Below, piece by piece: positions 31,132 to 40,540 of a stretch of 64,000 bases of DNA. The first letter of the stretch is position 1. Every line of letters starts with the position of its first letter. The notes below the pieces were generated by a model that was given only the letters and a program-made list of their open reading frames with translations, did not search any database and was not told the DNA's origin. The stretch is from Dehalococcoidia bacterium (lineage in GTDB: Bacteria; Chloroflexota; Dehalococcoidia; UBA2979), in the NCBI GenBank assembly GCA_009379925.1, contig WHSU01000003.1, forward strand, positions 108,120 through 172,119. Direction: 5' to 3'. A program made the translations under genes and the position numbers.

Positions 31132-32543
31132 CGCTGCTCCCGTTCCCAGTACGGCCGCCCGCCGGCGCGGCGCGCCAGCGCCTCCCGCACCTCCAGCATG
31201 GCCGTGTACGTGGGCACCACCTCCAGGCGTGCGCCCCGCTCCGTGTGCGCCAGCGCAAGGTCGAGCGCGCGCTCGCAGTCGGCGTCGACGGCGGCCGGCT
31301 CGATGCCCGCGAGGGCGAGCCGCAGCGCCAGGTCCGGCGCGCGGCGGCCGGAGCAGACGACGGGACCGACGCGCCCCGCGAGGCGTTCGAGGTCGGCGTC
31401 GTAGATCCAGGAGACGTCCTGGCCGTCCTGGATGCCGTCGTTCAGCATCGCCAGCACTACAGGTGGCGTGGGCGACGCGCCGAGCGTTCGCACGATCTGG
31501 TTGAGGCCGGCCGGGTTCTTCGCCAGCAACACGCGCACCTCGCGGCCGTCCACGTCGAATCGCTCCTGCCGTCCGAAGGCCGGGCCCGCGGCGCCGAGGG
31601 CCGACGCGATCGCGGCGACCGGGATCCCGAGCGCGTGCGCGGCCGCCGCAGCGGCCAGTGCGTTGTACACGGAGTAGAGCCCCGCCAGCGGCAGCCGCAT
31701 CGGGACGGCTTCGCCGCCGACGCTCAGGTCGAAGCAGGTCTCGTCGCGCCCCAGCTCGACGTGCCGGGCGGCGACCCCCGGCGCGGGCCGCACGCGGCCG
31801 CAGGCCTCGCAGCGCCAGCGGCCGACGTGCCCCATGTAGATGCCGTCGTACGTCAGCCTGGCGCCGCAGCGGCAGAACCGCGCATCCGAGGCGTGCTCGC
31901 TCCCCTCGATGGCGACGGCCGGGTCCTCGACGCCGAAGCCCACGACGGCGCCGGGGGACTCCTCCGCGAGTTGCGCGATCGAGGGGTCATCGACGTTCAG
32001 CACGAGGGTGGCCGGACCGCCGCGGGCGACCATGCGTCGCCAGCCCTCGGCGACGGAGTCCACCTCGCCGTAGCGGTCCAGCTGGTCCCGGAAGAGGTTG
32101 AGGAACACACCGGCGCGCGGTCGGATGCGCGGCCAGAGCGGCGGCAGCGCCGCTTCGTCCACCTCCAGCACCCCCAGCCGCTGCCGGGCGCGCGGGACGC
32201 GGCCACTCCAGCCCGCGGCATCGACGTACGCGGTCACCAGGCCGCGCTCGAGGTTGGAGCCGGAGGCGTTGGCCAGCGGTTCGAGGCCGGCCGCGCGCGC
32301 GACCGTGCTCAAGAGGTGCGCCGTCGTCGTCTTGCCGTTCGTGCCGGTCACGGTGACCGCCCCGTGGCCCAGTTGCCCCGCGAGCGCCTCGACGAGCCCC
32401 GGCGCTAGCGTGCCCGCGACGAGCCCCGGCAGCGCCGTGCCCCCGCCACGGCCGAGGCGGCGCGCCGCCTCACCCGCCCCGCGTCCGGCGAGGAGGGCGG
32501 TCCGCTGCCGCATCGATGGCCCGCGACCCGTGGCACGACTCAT
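31128..32543 (-). CDS. murT: Lipid II isoglutaminyl synthase, Mur ligase subunit MurT
   Basis: 471 residues. Mur-ligase ATP site VTVTGTNGKTTTAHLL, then FLNLFRDQLDRYGEVD, and a MurT-specific zinc ribbon (CRCGARLTYDG and CEACGRV). The C-terminal DUF1727 domain has LLAKNPAGLNQIVR and LNDGIQDGQDVSWIYD. The start is ATG 32543; ATG 32513 is possible. The ORF track's 642-residue version extends through two unrelated genes. Acts at the membrane on lipid II with GatD. Confidence 0.93.
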   Translation of the reverse strand: MSRATGRGPSMRQRTALLAGRGAGEAARRLGRGGGTALPGLVAGTLAPGLVEALAGQLGHGAVTVTGTNGKTTTAHLLSTVARAAGLEPLANASGSNLERGLVTAYVDAAGWSGRVPRARQRLGVLEVDEAALPPLWPRIRPRAGVFLNLFRDQLDRYGEVDSVAEGWRRMVARGGPATLVLNVDDPSIAQLAEESPGAVVGFGVEDPAVAIEGSEHASDARFCRCGARLTYDGIYMGHVGRWRCEACGRVRPAPGVAARHVELGRDETCFDLSVGGEAVPMRLPLAGLYSVYNALAAAAAAHALGIPVAAIASALGAAGPAFGRQERFDVDGREVRVLLAKNPAGLNQIVRTLGASPTPPVVLAMLNDGIQDGQDVSWIYDADLERLAGRVGPVVCSGRRAPDLALRLALAGIEPAAVDADCERALDLALAHTERGARLEVVPTYTAMLEVREALARRAGGRPYWEREQR

Positions 32544-32668
32544 CGCACGATTGTCGCACGGGGCGACCGAGGGCACCCGGCCGGTGAGCCCGTCCGGCGT
32601 GTCGCTGGGCGAGAGCCAACGGTAGGAGCCGCGGCAGACGCGGCACCGAGCTGGCAGTGCGGCCGGTC

Positions 32669-32944
32669 TTAGCGCTCGACGGTCTCCGGGGGCGGCGCAC
32701 CCTCGGCCGCCTCGGCCTCGGGCGAGGGCTCCACGCCGAAATCCGCCGGGTTGTCCCAGTTGGTGGTGGCCATGGTGTAGCCAACCCAGAACGCGATGCC
32801 GGAGACGACACCCAGGCCGAGCCCCACGGGGATCGCGACCGCCAGGTAGGAGCGGCGCGTGGCCGCGAGGAAGAAAAGGAGCAGCTGCACCACGGAGAGC
32901 GCCATCAGCGCCCGACCGATCATGCGGGAGCGCTCCTGTGTCAC
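32669..32944 (-). CDS. Small two-TM membrane protein
   Basis: 91 residues. Two hydrophobic segments (LMALSVVQLLLFFLAAT and VAIPVGLGLGVVSGIAFWVGYTM) and an acidic Pro-rich tail. It overlaps the Trm112-like gene by 4 bases. No family recognised. Confidence 0.6.
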   Translation of the reverse strand: MTQERSRMIGRALMALSVVQLLLFFLAATRRSYLAVAIPVGLGLGVVSGIAFWVGYTMATTNWDNPADFGVEPSPEAEAAEGAPPPETVER

Positions 32945-33174
32945 TCGTGGCTCCCGTGGGCCGGCGCGGCTGGTGCGCCCTCCGCCTCCATGGCGCGGCG
33001 AAGGTCCGGCGGCAGCAGGTTCGGGATGCCCTCCGTGATCGGGTACGTCTCGTCACAGGCGGCGCAGTAGAGGGAGCCCTCGATGACCTCGCCGGCGTCC
33101 TCGCGGGCGACCGTGAGCGTCAGTTCTCCCTTGCAGACGGGACAGGCGAGGATCTCCATCAGGTCAGGCCGCAT
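32941..33174 (-). CDS. Trm112/UPF0434 family zinc-binding protein
   Basis: 77 residues from MRPDLMEILACP. Two CxxC pairs (CPVC and CAAC) hold zinc; DETYPITEGIPNLLPPD is the family C-terminal motif. Trm112-type proteins activate methyltransferases or accompany glycosyl transfer genes in bacteria. No methyltransferase is adjacent. Confidence 0.87.
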   Translation of the reverse strand: MRPDLMEILACPVCKGELTLTVAREDAGEVIEGSLYCAACDETYPITEGIPNLLPPDLRRAMEAEGAPAAPAHGSHE

Positions 33175-33341
33175 CGTTACCCCCAATCAGGCGGGCGGAT
33201 CATAGGCGCGGCGCGAAGCGGGCGGCAAACCCCAGCGCGTGCGTGGCATCGAGCGGTACGTGGCGGTACCGAGGGGCGTCGCTCGCCCCGCGTGGAGCCC
33301 CCGCCGTAGACTCGAAGCAGCGTTCGAAGCGGGGGTCAGCG

Positions 33342-34067
33342 GTGGACGACGCGCAGCCGGACACGCAGCCGGACGGCGCCGAGGTGGAGCGCGGCGAGGT
33401 GGAGCGAATTGCGCTGCACCGGCGCATCGCCGTCATCACGCCGGACTCGGTCGCCATTAAGCAGCCCCGAGGCGGCCTGGTTGGCCCGCTCGTGCAGGCG
33501 CTGATCGCCGGCGGCTCGGTCTTCCTGATCGCGACGTACATGGACCGGCTGCCCATCTGGTTGCTGCTCGTGCTGCTGGTGCTCCTGCTCATCTTCGGCC
33601 CGGCCGCGGTGCTGGGCCTCGTCTACAACGTCGTCGGGTCGGCCTTCATCATGGAGCGCAAGAAGCAGTCCGCTCGCTGGCAGCAGGGCTTCCTCGGACT
33701 CGGCCTCGGCACGCACGAACTGGTCCCCTTCTGGCGCATCAGCGAGATCCGAGTGCGCACCGACTACGACGACGAACTGGCCGGCGGCGACCTACAGGAC
33801 GTCGTCGAGTGGGCCATCGAGCTGGTGAAGGACAACGGCCGCGTGTTGCAGGTCGGCACGGTCGTGGCTGCGCGTCCCCTGGCGCAAGAGGCCACCGAGC
33901 GCGCCAACCGGGTCGCCGAGGCGCTGGCGGAGATGGCCGGCGCCGCGGCCGCGCTGGCCGCCGTGCCCCTCGCGGAGGAGGAGCCCGCCGCCGAGGACAT
34001 GCCCGCGCCACCCGCCCGTCGCTTCCGCCGCATCGATGGGCCACACGCGGAGGACCGCCCGACCTAA
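33342..34067 (+). CDS. Membrane protein with bPH-like cytoplasmic part
   Basis: 241 residues from GTG 33342. Two close TM segments (VQALIAGGSVFLIATYM, IWLLLVLLVLLLIFGPAAVLGLVYNVV) are followed by a beta-rich domain (TRHELVPFWRISEIRV-like, VVEWAIELVKDNGRVLQVGTV) and a helical Ala/Glu-rich end. The strand pattern loosely suggests a bacterial pleckstrin-like fold. Function unknown. Confidence 0.6.
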   Translation: MDDAQPDTQPDGAEVERGEVERIALHRRIAVITPDSVAIKQPRGGLVGPLVQALIAGGSVFLIATYMDRLPIWLLLVLLVLLLIFGPAAVLGLVYNVVGSAFIMERKKQSARWQQGFLGLGLGTHELVPFWRISEIRVRTDYDDELAGGDLQDVVEWAIELVKDNGRVLQVGTVVAARPLAQEATERANRVAEALAEMAGAAAALAAVPLAEEEPAAEDMPAPPARRFRRIDGPHAEDRPT

Positions 34068-34109
34068 CATCGAGGCTAGCCGCGCGCGAAAGCAGCACGG
34101 GAGGTCGTC

Positions 34110-34514
34110 GTGGACCGAGCGATGGAGCTGATGCGGGACGCCCGCGCGATCGCCGTGGTGGGCATCTCCCCCGACCCGTCGAGGCCCTCGCACGACGTGG
34201 CTCGCTACCTCATCGAGGCCGGGTTCGAGGTGTACCTGGTGAACCCGACCGAGGAGGGCGAGATCCTCGGCCGCCCCGTCTACGCCCGCGTGCAGGATCT
34301 CCCGGAGCCGGTCGACATCGTGGACATCTTCCGCCGCCCGGCGCTCGTCGTCCCCCTCGTGCAGGACGCCATCGAGGCTCGCGCGAAGGCAGTCTGGCTC
34401 CAACTGGACATCGTCAACGAAGACGCCGCCACCCGGGCGCGCGAGGCCGGCCTGGAGGTGGTGATGGACCGCTGCACCAAGATCGAGCACCGCCGGCTGG
34501 GCTCGGCACGATAG
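34110..34514 (+). CDS. CoA-binding Rossmann-fold protein (YccU-like)
   Basis: 134 residues, GTG start. IAVVGISPDPSRPSHDVARYLIEAGFEVYLVNP is the CoA_binding_2 nucleotide loop; GRPVYARVQDLPEPVDIVDIFRRP and the MDRCTKIEH end are typical. Binds CoA or a related ligand; the physiological role in bacteria is unclear. Confidence 0.88.
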   Translation: MDRAMELMRDARAIAVVGISPDPSRPSHDVARYLIEAGFEVYLVNPTEEGEILGRPVYARVQDLPEPVDIVDIFRRPALVVPLVQDAIEARAKAVWLQLDIVNEDAATRAREAGLEVVMDRCTKIEHRRLGSAR

Positions 34515-34620
34515 CCGGGCGCCGTGTCGGGATAGTGCTCCACCCTTCGCGGACTGTTCCCAACCTCCATGAGTGCTACACTGCATCTCTAAGGGGACTG
34601 GTGCGCGGAAAGTCACCCGA

Positions 34621-36072
34621 TTGAACCCGAGCCTGCGCGAGAAGTGCGGTGTCTTCGGCGTCTTCGCCCCGGGCGAAGACGTGGCTCGGATTACCTTCTT
34701 CGGCTTGCACGCCCTCCAGCATCGTGGCCAGGAATCGGCCGGCATCGCCACCACCGACGGTGCATCGATGCAGCTCCAGGCCGAGATGGGTCTCGTCACC
34801 CAGATCTTCACCGAAGAGAAGCTCGCGGGCCTCTCCGGCCATGCGGCCGTAGGCCACACGCGCTACTCGACGACCGGGTCGAGCATCCAGTGCAACGCGC
34901 AGCCCTTCATCATCGACGGCCCGCACGGGCCGCTGGCAATCGCGCACAACGGCAACGTCGTCAACGCCGAACTGCTGCGGGACGACCTGTTGGAGCGCGG
35001 CGTCCACTTCGAGACGACCACGGACACCGAAGTGCTGGCGCACCTGATCGCGACGGCGCCGGGCGAGGAGTGGCCGGAGCGCTTCGGCGCGCTGATGCGC
35101 CGCGCGAACGGCGCGTACTCCCTCACCATCCTGACGCACGACGCGGTGTACGCGGTGCGTGACCCCATGGGAAACCGGCCGCTCTGCGTCGGCCGCCTCA
35201 ACGGCGGTTACGTGTTCGCCTCGGAGTCCTGCGCGCTGGACCACCTGGGCGCGGAGTTCCTGCGCGAGGTGCAGCCCGGCGAGGTGATGCGTGCGGACGC
35301 CGCGGGCCTCGAGTCCTGGTTCCCGCTGGGGGACGAGCCCCCCAGGCCGCGCGCGCTCTGCATGCTGGAGTTCATCTACTTCGCCCGCCCGGATTCCTAC
35401 CTGGGCGGCGAACGCATCCACCCCGTGCGCACGCGCATGGGCGCGCGGCTGGCGCGGGAACACCCGGTAGCGGCCGACCTGGTCATCGGCGTGCCCGACT
35501 CGGCGACGGCGGCGGCCATCGGCTACGCGCAGGAGTCCGGCATCCCCTACGCCGAGGGGCTGGTGAAGAACCGGTACGTCGGCCGGACCTTCATCCAGCC
35601 CGACCAGCGCCTGCGCGAGCAGGGCGTGCAACTGAAGTTCAACCCCCTGCGCGAGGTGCTCGAGGGCAAGCGCGTCGTCGTCGTCGACGACACGATCGTG
35701 CGCGGGACCACCACGCCTCGAGTGGTCGCGATGCTGCGCAAGGCCGGCGCCACCGAGGTGCATATGCGCATCACCTCGCCGCCGATCACCCACCCCTGCT
35801 TCTACGGCGTCGACATGGCCAGCCGCGGCGAGCTGATCGCCGCCCACGAGTCCGTCGAGGAGATCCGCCAGCACATCGACGCAGACAGCCTCGGCTACCT
35901 CTCGCTCGCCGGCACGGTCGATGCGACGTACCAGGGCGAGGACACGCTGTGCGCCGCCTGCTTCTCCGGCCAGTACCCCAGCGAAGTCCCACTTCAGCTC
36001 GACAAGTTCGCCCTCGAAGCTGACCCCACCCGCGACCGCCACGCGGTCCCGGCGCTGGTGCGGCTGACGTAG
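34621..36072 (+). CDS. purF: Amidophosphoribosyltransferase (4Fe-4S type)
   Basis: First step of purine synthesis: PRPP plus glutamine to phosphoribosylamine. TTG start 34621 gives an 8-residue propeptide before the nucleophile Cys (REKCGVFGVF). Glutaminase motifs HALQHRGQES and GHTRYSTTG, and the PRPP loop VVVDDTIVRGTTTP, are intact. Cysteines in ALCMLEF, THPCFYG and LCAACFSG match the cluster ligands of the Bacillus-type enzyme. TACACT at 34577-34582 is a likely -10. Starts upstream in the ORF (34573) overlap that promoter. Confidence 0.95.
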   Translation: MNPSLREKCGVFGVFAPGEDVARITFFGLHALQHRGQESAGIATTDGASMQLQAEMGLVTQIFTEEKLAGLSGHAAVGHTRYSTTGSSIQCNAQPFIIDGPHGPLAIAHNGNVVNAELLRDDLLERGVHFETTTDTEVLAHLIATAPGEEWPERFGALMRRANGAYSLTILTHDAVYAVRDPMGNRPLCVGRLNGGYVFASESCALDHLGAEFLREVQPGEVMRADAAGLESWFPLGDEPPRPRALCMLEFIYFARPDSYLGGERIHPVRTRMGARLAREHPVAADLVIGVPDSATAAAIGYAQESGIPYAEGLVKNRYVGRTFIQPDQRLREQGVQLKFNPLREVLEGKRVVVVDDTIVRGTTTPRVVAMLRKAGATEVHMRITSPPITHPCFYGVDMASRGELIAAHESVEEIRQHIDADSLGYLSLAGTVDATYQGEDTLCAACFSGQYPSEVPLQLDKFALEADPTRDRHAVPALVRLT

Positions 36073-36081
36073 GCTACAGCC

Positions 36082-36375
36082 ATGGTCACGCGATCACCGC
36101 AGCAAGTACGAGACGATGCGACAGCGTACTTCCGGGAACCGGAGCTGCCGGCCGCGCTCGGCTGGGTGCATTCGCTCTCACCGCTGAATCAGCGGCTGTT
36201 CACCGTGGAGTTGGCCGACGCCTTGAAGACCGAGGTCATCACCGGCGAACTTGATGCCCTCGTGCAACTCGTGGAGGACTGGCAGGCGACCGCGGAACTC
36301 GATGCCGCGCCGGAGGTCCGAGCCGATGTCCAGCGCCCGAAGGAGTACCGGCCGCTACGTTCGTTCAGCGCCTGA
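36082..36375 (+). CDS. Small acidic protein following purF
   Basis: 97 residues, rich in Glu/Asp/Ala (VELADALKTEVITGELDALVQLVEDWQATAEL). No domain recognised. It starts 9 bases after the purF stop and its end overlaps the RelE-like gene coming from the opposite strand by 11 bases. It could be an antitoxin-like protein, but strand and order are unusual for that. Confidence 0.5.
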   Translation: MVTRSPQQVRDDATAYFREPELPAALGWVHSLSPLNQRLFTVELADALKTEVITGELDALVQLVEDWQATAELDAAPEVRADVQRPKEYRPLRSFSA

Positions 36376-36697
36376 TTCGCCGCCCGCCGCTGCTCCGCCT
36401 ACCCCAGTCGGGGTGATAGCCGATGTACTGAATCAGGACCTGCTTCGAATCCTCGTCGACGCGATAGATGATCCGGTAGTCCCGGTCGATATCGAACTGC
36501 CACAACCCTCGATGTTGGCCGCGTAGCTGCTTCAACGCACCGTTCGGGAGCCGCTCGGTCGGGCGGTGGGCAGCGTGCGTCCAGAGGAACTGGAGAGCGC
36601 GTTCCTGCTGACGTTCGTGCGGGAGCGCCTTCAACGCTTCCCAGTCGGACTGTTCCAGAACGACTTCGTACGTTGGGCGCGGTTGTTCCTGGGTCAT
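36365..36697 (-). CDS. RelE/ParE-family toxin-like protein
   Basis: 110 residues from MTQEQPRPTYEV. A RelE-fold pattern: EVVLEQSDWEALKALP, LPNGALKQLRGQHRGLWQFDIDRDYRIIYRVDEDSKQVLIQYIGYH. RelE toxins cut mRNA at the ribosome. No adjoining antitoxin gene is visible on the same strand. The ORF track joins it to a spurious 550-residue extension across purM. Confidence 0.75.
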   Translation of the reverse strand: MTQEQPRPTYEVVLEQSDWEALKALPHERQQERALQFLWTHAAHRPTERLPNGALKQLRGQHRGLWQFDIDRDYRIIYRVDEDSKQVLIQYIGYHPDWGRRSSGGRRIRR

Positions 36698-36946
36698 CGT
36701 CCTGGGTTTCTCGTCAGTGAGCCCGTGGATTGTCACCCAGATCGTTGATACGGAATTGCGGCTTACGCACAGGCTTGTCCGAAACGCGTGGTACCTAGCG
36801 CCAACACGCATTCGCGTTTTGCGGCGCCGCTCTCGAGTCGGGCTCGCTCTCCTCGACCGCATCGAGGTGCTGGCGTACCCTCCGAGCCTGACGTGCCCGC
36901 GCCTCCCCGCCGGACATGAGTCCCCGATGACCCGACCGAAGGCACC

Positions 36947-38008
36947 ATGACCGAGCAGCGCTCGCGACCTGTGCGGTACGCCGACGCCGGCGTCGACATC
37001 GATGCCGCGGATGCCACCGTGCGCCGCTTCGCCGAGATCGCGACGCGCACGCGGCGGCCGGAGGTGCTGTCGGGCATCGGCGCGTTTGCCGGGCTGTTCC
37101 GCCTGGGCGAGGGCTACCGCGACCCGGTGCTCGTGGCCAGCGCGGACGGCGTCGGCACGAAGTTGCTCGTCGGCGCGGCCATGGACCGCTTCGACACGGT
37201 CGGCCACGACCTGGTCAACCACTGCGTCAACGACATCCTCGCGCTCGGCGCGCGCCCGCTCTTCTTCCTCGACTACCTGGCGACGGCGGACCTGCCGCAG
37301 GAGCGTCGCGTCGAGGTGGTGGCGGGCATCGGCACGGCGTGCGAGCAGAACGGCGTCGCCCTGCTCGGCGGCGAGACCGCCGACATGCCGGACCTCTACC
37401 GCGACGGTGACTACGACCTCGCCGGCTTCATCGTCGGCGTGGTGGAGCGGGACGAGGTGATCGACGGTGCGCGCATCGAGGCGGGCGACGCGCTGATCGC
37501 GTTGCCCGCCAACGGCCTGCAGACGAACGGCTACTCGCTCGTCCGCGAGCTGTGGGCCATCGGCAAGGGGTTGGGCGCGGACCACGACCGCCAGGTACTG
37601 GACGAGCGCTACGAGGAGCTGGGCGGCAGCCTCGGGGACGCGCTGCTGGCCGTGCATCCCTCGTACCTCGCCGCGCTCGAGCCGGTGCTGAGGCGGCTCC
37701 GTGGCATCGCCCACATCACCGGCGGCGGCATCACCGGCAACCTTCCGCGCATCTTCCCGGAGGGGCTGGGCGCCGAGATCGACCGTTCGAGCTGGCAACC
37801 GCTGCCCATCTTCGAGTTGATCCAGCGCACCGGCGACGTCGAGGACGCGGAGATGTTCCGTACCTTCAACATGGGCGCCGGCATCATCGTCGCCACCGCC
37901 GAGGCGGACGCCGGCGTAGTCCTCGAGGCCGTGCCGGGCGCGTGGCGCATCGGCCGCGTCGTCGAGCGCGGGCCGGACGACCCGCCGGTGCGGGGCCTCG
38001 AGGGGTAA
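36947..38008 (+). CDS. purM: Phosphoribosylformylglycinamidine cyclo-ligase
   Basis: 353 residues. AIR synthetase closes the imidazole ring of purines using ATP. Motifs: RYADAGVDIDAADATVRRF, SADGVGTKLLVG, GHDLVNHCVNDILALGARPLFFLDYLA, LLGGETADMP, LQTNGYSLVR, and GGGITGNLPRIFP. Part of a dispersed purine cluster with purF and purH on the same strand. Confidence 0.96.
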   Translation: MTEQRSRPVRYADAGVDIDAADATVRRFAEIATRTRRPEVLSGIGAFAGLFRLGEGYRDPVLVASADGVGTKLLVGAAMDRFDTVGHDLVNHCVNDILALGARPLFFLDYLATADLPQERRVEVVAGIGTACEQNGVALLGGETADMPDLYRDGDYDLAGFIVGVVERDEVIDGARIEAGDALIALPANGLQTNGYSLVRELWAIGKGLGADHDRQVLDERYEELGGSLGDALLAVHPSYLAALEPVLRRLRGIAHITGGGITGNLPRIFPEGLGAEIDRSSWQPLPIFELIQRTGDVEDAEMFRTFNMGAGIIVATAEADAGVVLEAVPGAWRIGRVVERGPDDPPVRGLEG

Positions 38009-38033
38009 GGAGCGGCCTCGCCGTCCCGGCTCG

Positions 38034-38107
38034 CCCTTCGACGGGCTCAGGACGAGCGGGATCTCGCTCTCCTCGCTCGCGGCGCGGGAGAGGGGTCGGG
38101 GGTGAGG
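38034..38107. repeat. Adjacent dispersed repeats of families A and B
   Basis: CCCTTCGACGGGCTCAGGACGAGCGG (38034-38059) is a family A unit. Just after it, GCGGGAGAGGGGTCGGGGGTGAGG (to 38107) is a family B right arm with a degenerate left arm (CTCTCCTCGC). Both lie in the purM-purH gap. Confidence 0.75.
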
Positions 38108-38132
38108 GCCCACAGGCATCGGGAGAGAGACC

Positions 38133-39710
38133 ATGCGCGCAATCCTCGCTGTGTACGACAAGCGCGGCGTCGTCGAGTTCGGACGCAGTCTGCACGAGCT
38201 GGGCTGGGAGCTGGTTGCGACCGGCAACACCGCGCGCACGCTGCGCGAGGCCGGGTTGCCGGTCATCGAGGTCGCCGACCTGACGGGCAGCCCGGAGATG
38301 CTGGGCGGCCGTGTGAAGACGCTGCACCCGAAGGTGCACGGCGGCATCCTCTACCGTCGCGGGCACGCCGAGGACGAGGCGGAGGTCGCCGAGCACGCCA
38401 TCCCCGCGGTGGACCTCGTGGCGAGCAACCTCTATCCGTTCGTCGACACGGTGACCACGGGCGACCCCTCGCTGGCGGACGCGCTCGAGCAGATCGACAT
38501 CGGTGGCCCCACCATGATCCGCGCTTCCGCCAAGAACCACCCGTGGGTGCTCCCGCTGGTCGACCCGGCCGACTACGACGCGGTCCTCGCGGCACTGCGC
38601 GGGGCGGGCGGCCAGCCGGACGGCGTGGACGCCGAGGCGCGGCGGCGGCTGGCGGCCAAGGCGTTCCAGCACGTGGCGCACTACGACACCGCGATCGCGG
38701 AGTACCTCCGCGGCGACGAAGAGCCGTTCCCCGCGCAACTCACGGTCGGCATGACCCGCCTCGAGGAGCTGCGATACGGCGAGAACCCGCACCAGCGCGG
38801 CGCGTTCTACCGGCTGGACTCGGTGCGGGCGCCGGCCGACGGCATCGGCGGCTACGAGCAGCACCACGGCAAGGCGATGTCGTACGTCAACTTCCTGGAC
38901 GCCGACGCCGCCTACAACCTGGTCGCCGACTTCCAGGAGCCGGCGGTCGCCATCATCAAGCACACGAACCCGGCCTGCTTCGGCGCCGGCGATGGCGCAT
39001 CGATCGCGGACCTGTACGAGCGCGCGCTGTCCGAGGGCGACCACCTCTCCGCGTACGGCGGCATCGTCGCCTCCAACCGCGTGGTCGACATGGCGTGCGC
39101 GACGGCGCTCCGTGAGGTGCTCAGCCCGGGTACCGGCGGGCGGATGTTCTACGAGATCGTGGTGGCGCCGGGCTACGAGCCGGACGCGCTGGAGCACCTG
39201 AAGAAGAAGTCGAAGGACCTCCGCATCCTCACCGCGCCCATGGGCGACCCGTTCCGCCAGCGCATCGAGGTGCGGACCCTGCGCGGCGGCGCGCTCGTCG
39301 AGGAGGCCGATGTCTCGCGTGACTCGACGTTCGAGGTAGTGAGCCAGCGGCAGCCGACCGATGGAGAGCGGAGCGACCTCTCGATCGCCTGGCGCGTCTG
39401 CAAGCACGTGAAGTCGAACGCCGTCTGCTTCGTGAAGGACGGCGTGCTCGTTGGCATGGGCGCGGGGCAGCCGAACCGCGTCGGTTCAGCCGAGATCTGC
39501 AAGCAGCAGGCCGGTGAGCGAGCGCTCGGCTCGGTGGCCGCGACCGACGCGCTGATCCCGTTCCCCGACACCGTCGAGGTCTGCGCCTCGGCCGGGTGCA
39601 CGGTGGTCGCGCATACCGGCGGCTCGATCCGCGACGATGAGTCGGTCGCGGCCGCGGACCGCCTCGGTGTGACGCTGGTGGTGACCGGCGTGCGGCATTT
39701 CCGACATTAG
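38133..39710 (+). CDS. purH: Bifunctional AICAR formyltransferase / IMP cyclohydrolase
   Basis: 525 residues, the last two steps to IMP. N-terminal MGS-like cyclohydrolase: LAVYDKRGVVEFGRSLHELGWELVATGNTARTL, GGRVKTLHPKVHGGIL, SNLYPF, IDIGGPTMIRASAKNH. C-terminal transferase: LRYGENPHQRGAFY, KAMSYVNFLDADAA, IIKHTNPAC, SAYGGIVASNR, SNAVCFVKDG, GMGAGQPNRV. Full length and intact. Confidence 0.96.
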   Translation: MRAILAVYDKRGVVEFGRSLHELGWELVATGNTARTLREAGLPVIEVADLTGSPEMLGGRVKTLHPKVHGGILYRRGHAEDEAEVAEHAIPAVDLVASNLYPFVDTVTTGDPSLADALEQIDIGGPTMIRASAKNHPWVLPLVDPADYDAVLAALRGAGGQPDGVDAEARRRLAAKAFQHVAHYDTAIAEYLRGDEEPFPAQLTVGMTRLEELRYGENPHQRGAFYRLDSVRAPADGIGGYEQHHGKAMSYVNFLDADAAYNLVADFQEPAVAIIKHTNPACFGAGDGASIADLYERALSEGDHLSAYGGIVASNRVVDMACATALREVLSPGTGGRMFYEIVVAPGYEPDALEHLKKKSKDLRILTAPMGDPFRQRIEVRTLRGGALVEEADVSRDSTFEVVSQRQPTDGERSDLSIAWRVCKHVKSNAVCFVKDGVLVGMGAGQPNRVGSAEICKQQAGERALGSVAATDALIPFPDTVEVCASAGCTVVAHTGGSIRDDESVAAADRLGVTLVVTGVRHFRH

Positions 39711-39725
39711 ATTGCTGTGGACGCC

Positions 39726-40115
39726 CTACGCGGGCTGTTCGACCCGAAGCCCCAGGCCCTGCGCCGCTTCTGCCATCCGGCCGTCGTACGTCACGACCGC
39801 CTCCAGATCGTCTCCAAGCATGAGCGCCGCGGCGAGGTGGATGGCGTCCACGCTGCGTACTGTCACCGGATCGACGAGGCTCGCGTGCTGGAGCACGTCA
39901 TCCGCGAGTTCCAGGAGCGTGACCTGATCGAGCAGACGGCGCGCGCGTTCTACAGCACGCTCGTCCTGTCTGCGCACCGCTCGCACTAGTTCGACTCGGA
40001 GAAGCTGACACGAAAAGAGGGGGCTGCGTGCGGCGACGTATGCCTCGAGCGCCTGCGACTCGGACTCGGCGATGACCAGCTTCACGATCGCGGACGAGTC
40101 CGCGTAGATCGCCAA
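39726..40115 (-). CDS. vapC: VapC-like PIN toxin
   Basis: 129 residues. PIN acidic residues in IYADSSAIVKLVIAE, CQLLRVELVRAV, RSVDAIHLAAAL and VTYDGRMAEAA. VapC toxins cleave tRNA or rRNA. It starts 2 bases after its antitoxin stop and converges on purH. Confidence 0.88.
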   Translation of the reverse strand: MAIYADSSAIVKLVIAESESQALEAYVAARSPLFSCQLLRVELVRAVRRQDERAVERARRLLDQVTLLELADDVLQHASLVDPVTVRSVDAIHLAAALMLGDDLEAVVTYDGRMAEAAQGLGLRVEQPA

Positions 40116-40117
40116 CG

Positions 40118-40384
40118 CTAGCGCTCGTGCTCGCTTGGTAGCGGCACCCCGGGTTTCGGCGGTAGCGGCGGATGCTTGCGGAGGAACTCGCTCAGGTCAC
40201 CTCTAGCCGGGGTTGCCCGTCCCTCCGCGACCAGTTGTTCAAGTCGCGAGCCGGGTTTCGGTAAGGGACGCAGTTCGGCCACGGGCTCGCCGTGGTCGGT
40301 GATTGTGATGATCTCGCCGGCACGGGCACGCCGCACGTAACGGCTGGCATACTGCCGCAACTCGCGGATACCGATCTTCTCCAT
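40118..40384 (-). CDS. Phd/YefM-type antitoxin
   Basis: 88 residues: KIGIRELRQYASRYVRRARAGEIITITDHGEPVAELRPLP is the Phd/YefM fold. A flexible Pro-rich tail (KHPPLPPKPGVPLP) would bind the PIN toxin. It precedes vapC by 2 bases. It probably represses its own promoter. Confidence 0.87.
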   Translation of the reverse strand: MEKIGIRELRQYASRYVRRARAGEIITITDHGEPVAELRPLPKPGSRLEQLVAEGRATPARGDLSEFLRKHPPLPPKPGVPLPSEHER

Positions 40385-40540
40385 GTGCTACTTGTAGCAC
40401 ATCATGACACGGGGCGCTACGCCGAGGTGCTTGCGTCGTCCTCCCCGGAGACGACGAGGCTCCTCGCAGATCCGTAACGCTCCTGAGGATCCGTGATTTC
40501 GCCGGAGCGCGCAGAGGCGGGCCGCGCTAGCATCTCGCGC

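Noticed and set aside
31128-33056. 642-residue version of MurT
   Set aside because: The first 170 residues run antiparallel-frame through two small genes; family homology begins near ATG 32543.
34576-36042. 488-residue minus-strand ORF
   Set aside because: Antisense shadow of purF, no domain likeness.
36365-38347. 660-residue minus-strand ORF
   Set aside because: Only its last 110 codons (RelE-like) are real; the rest is the antisense of purM.
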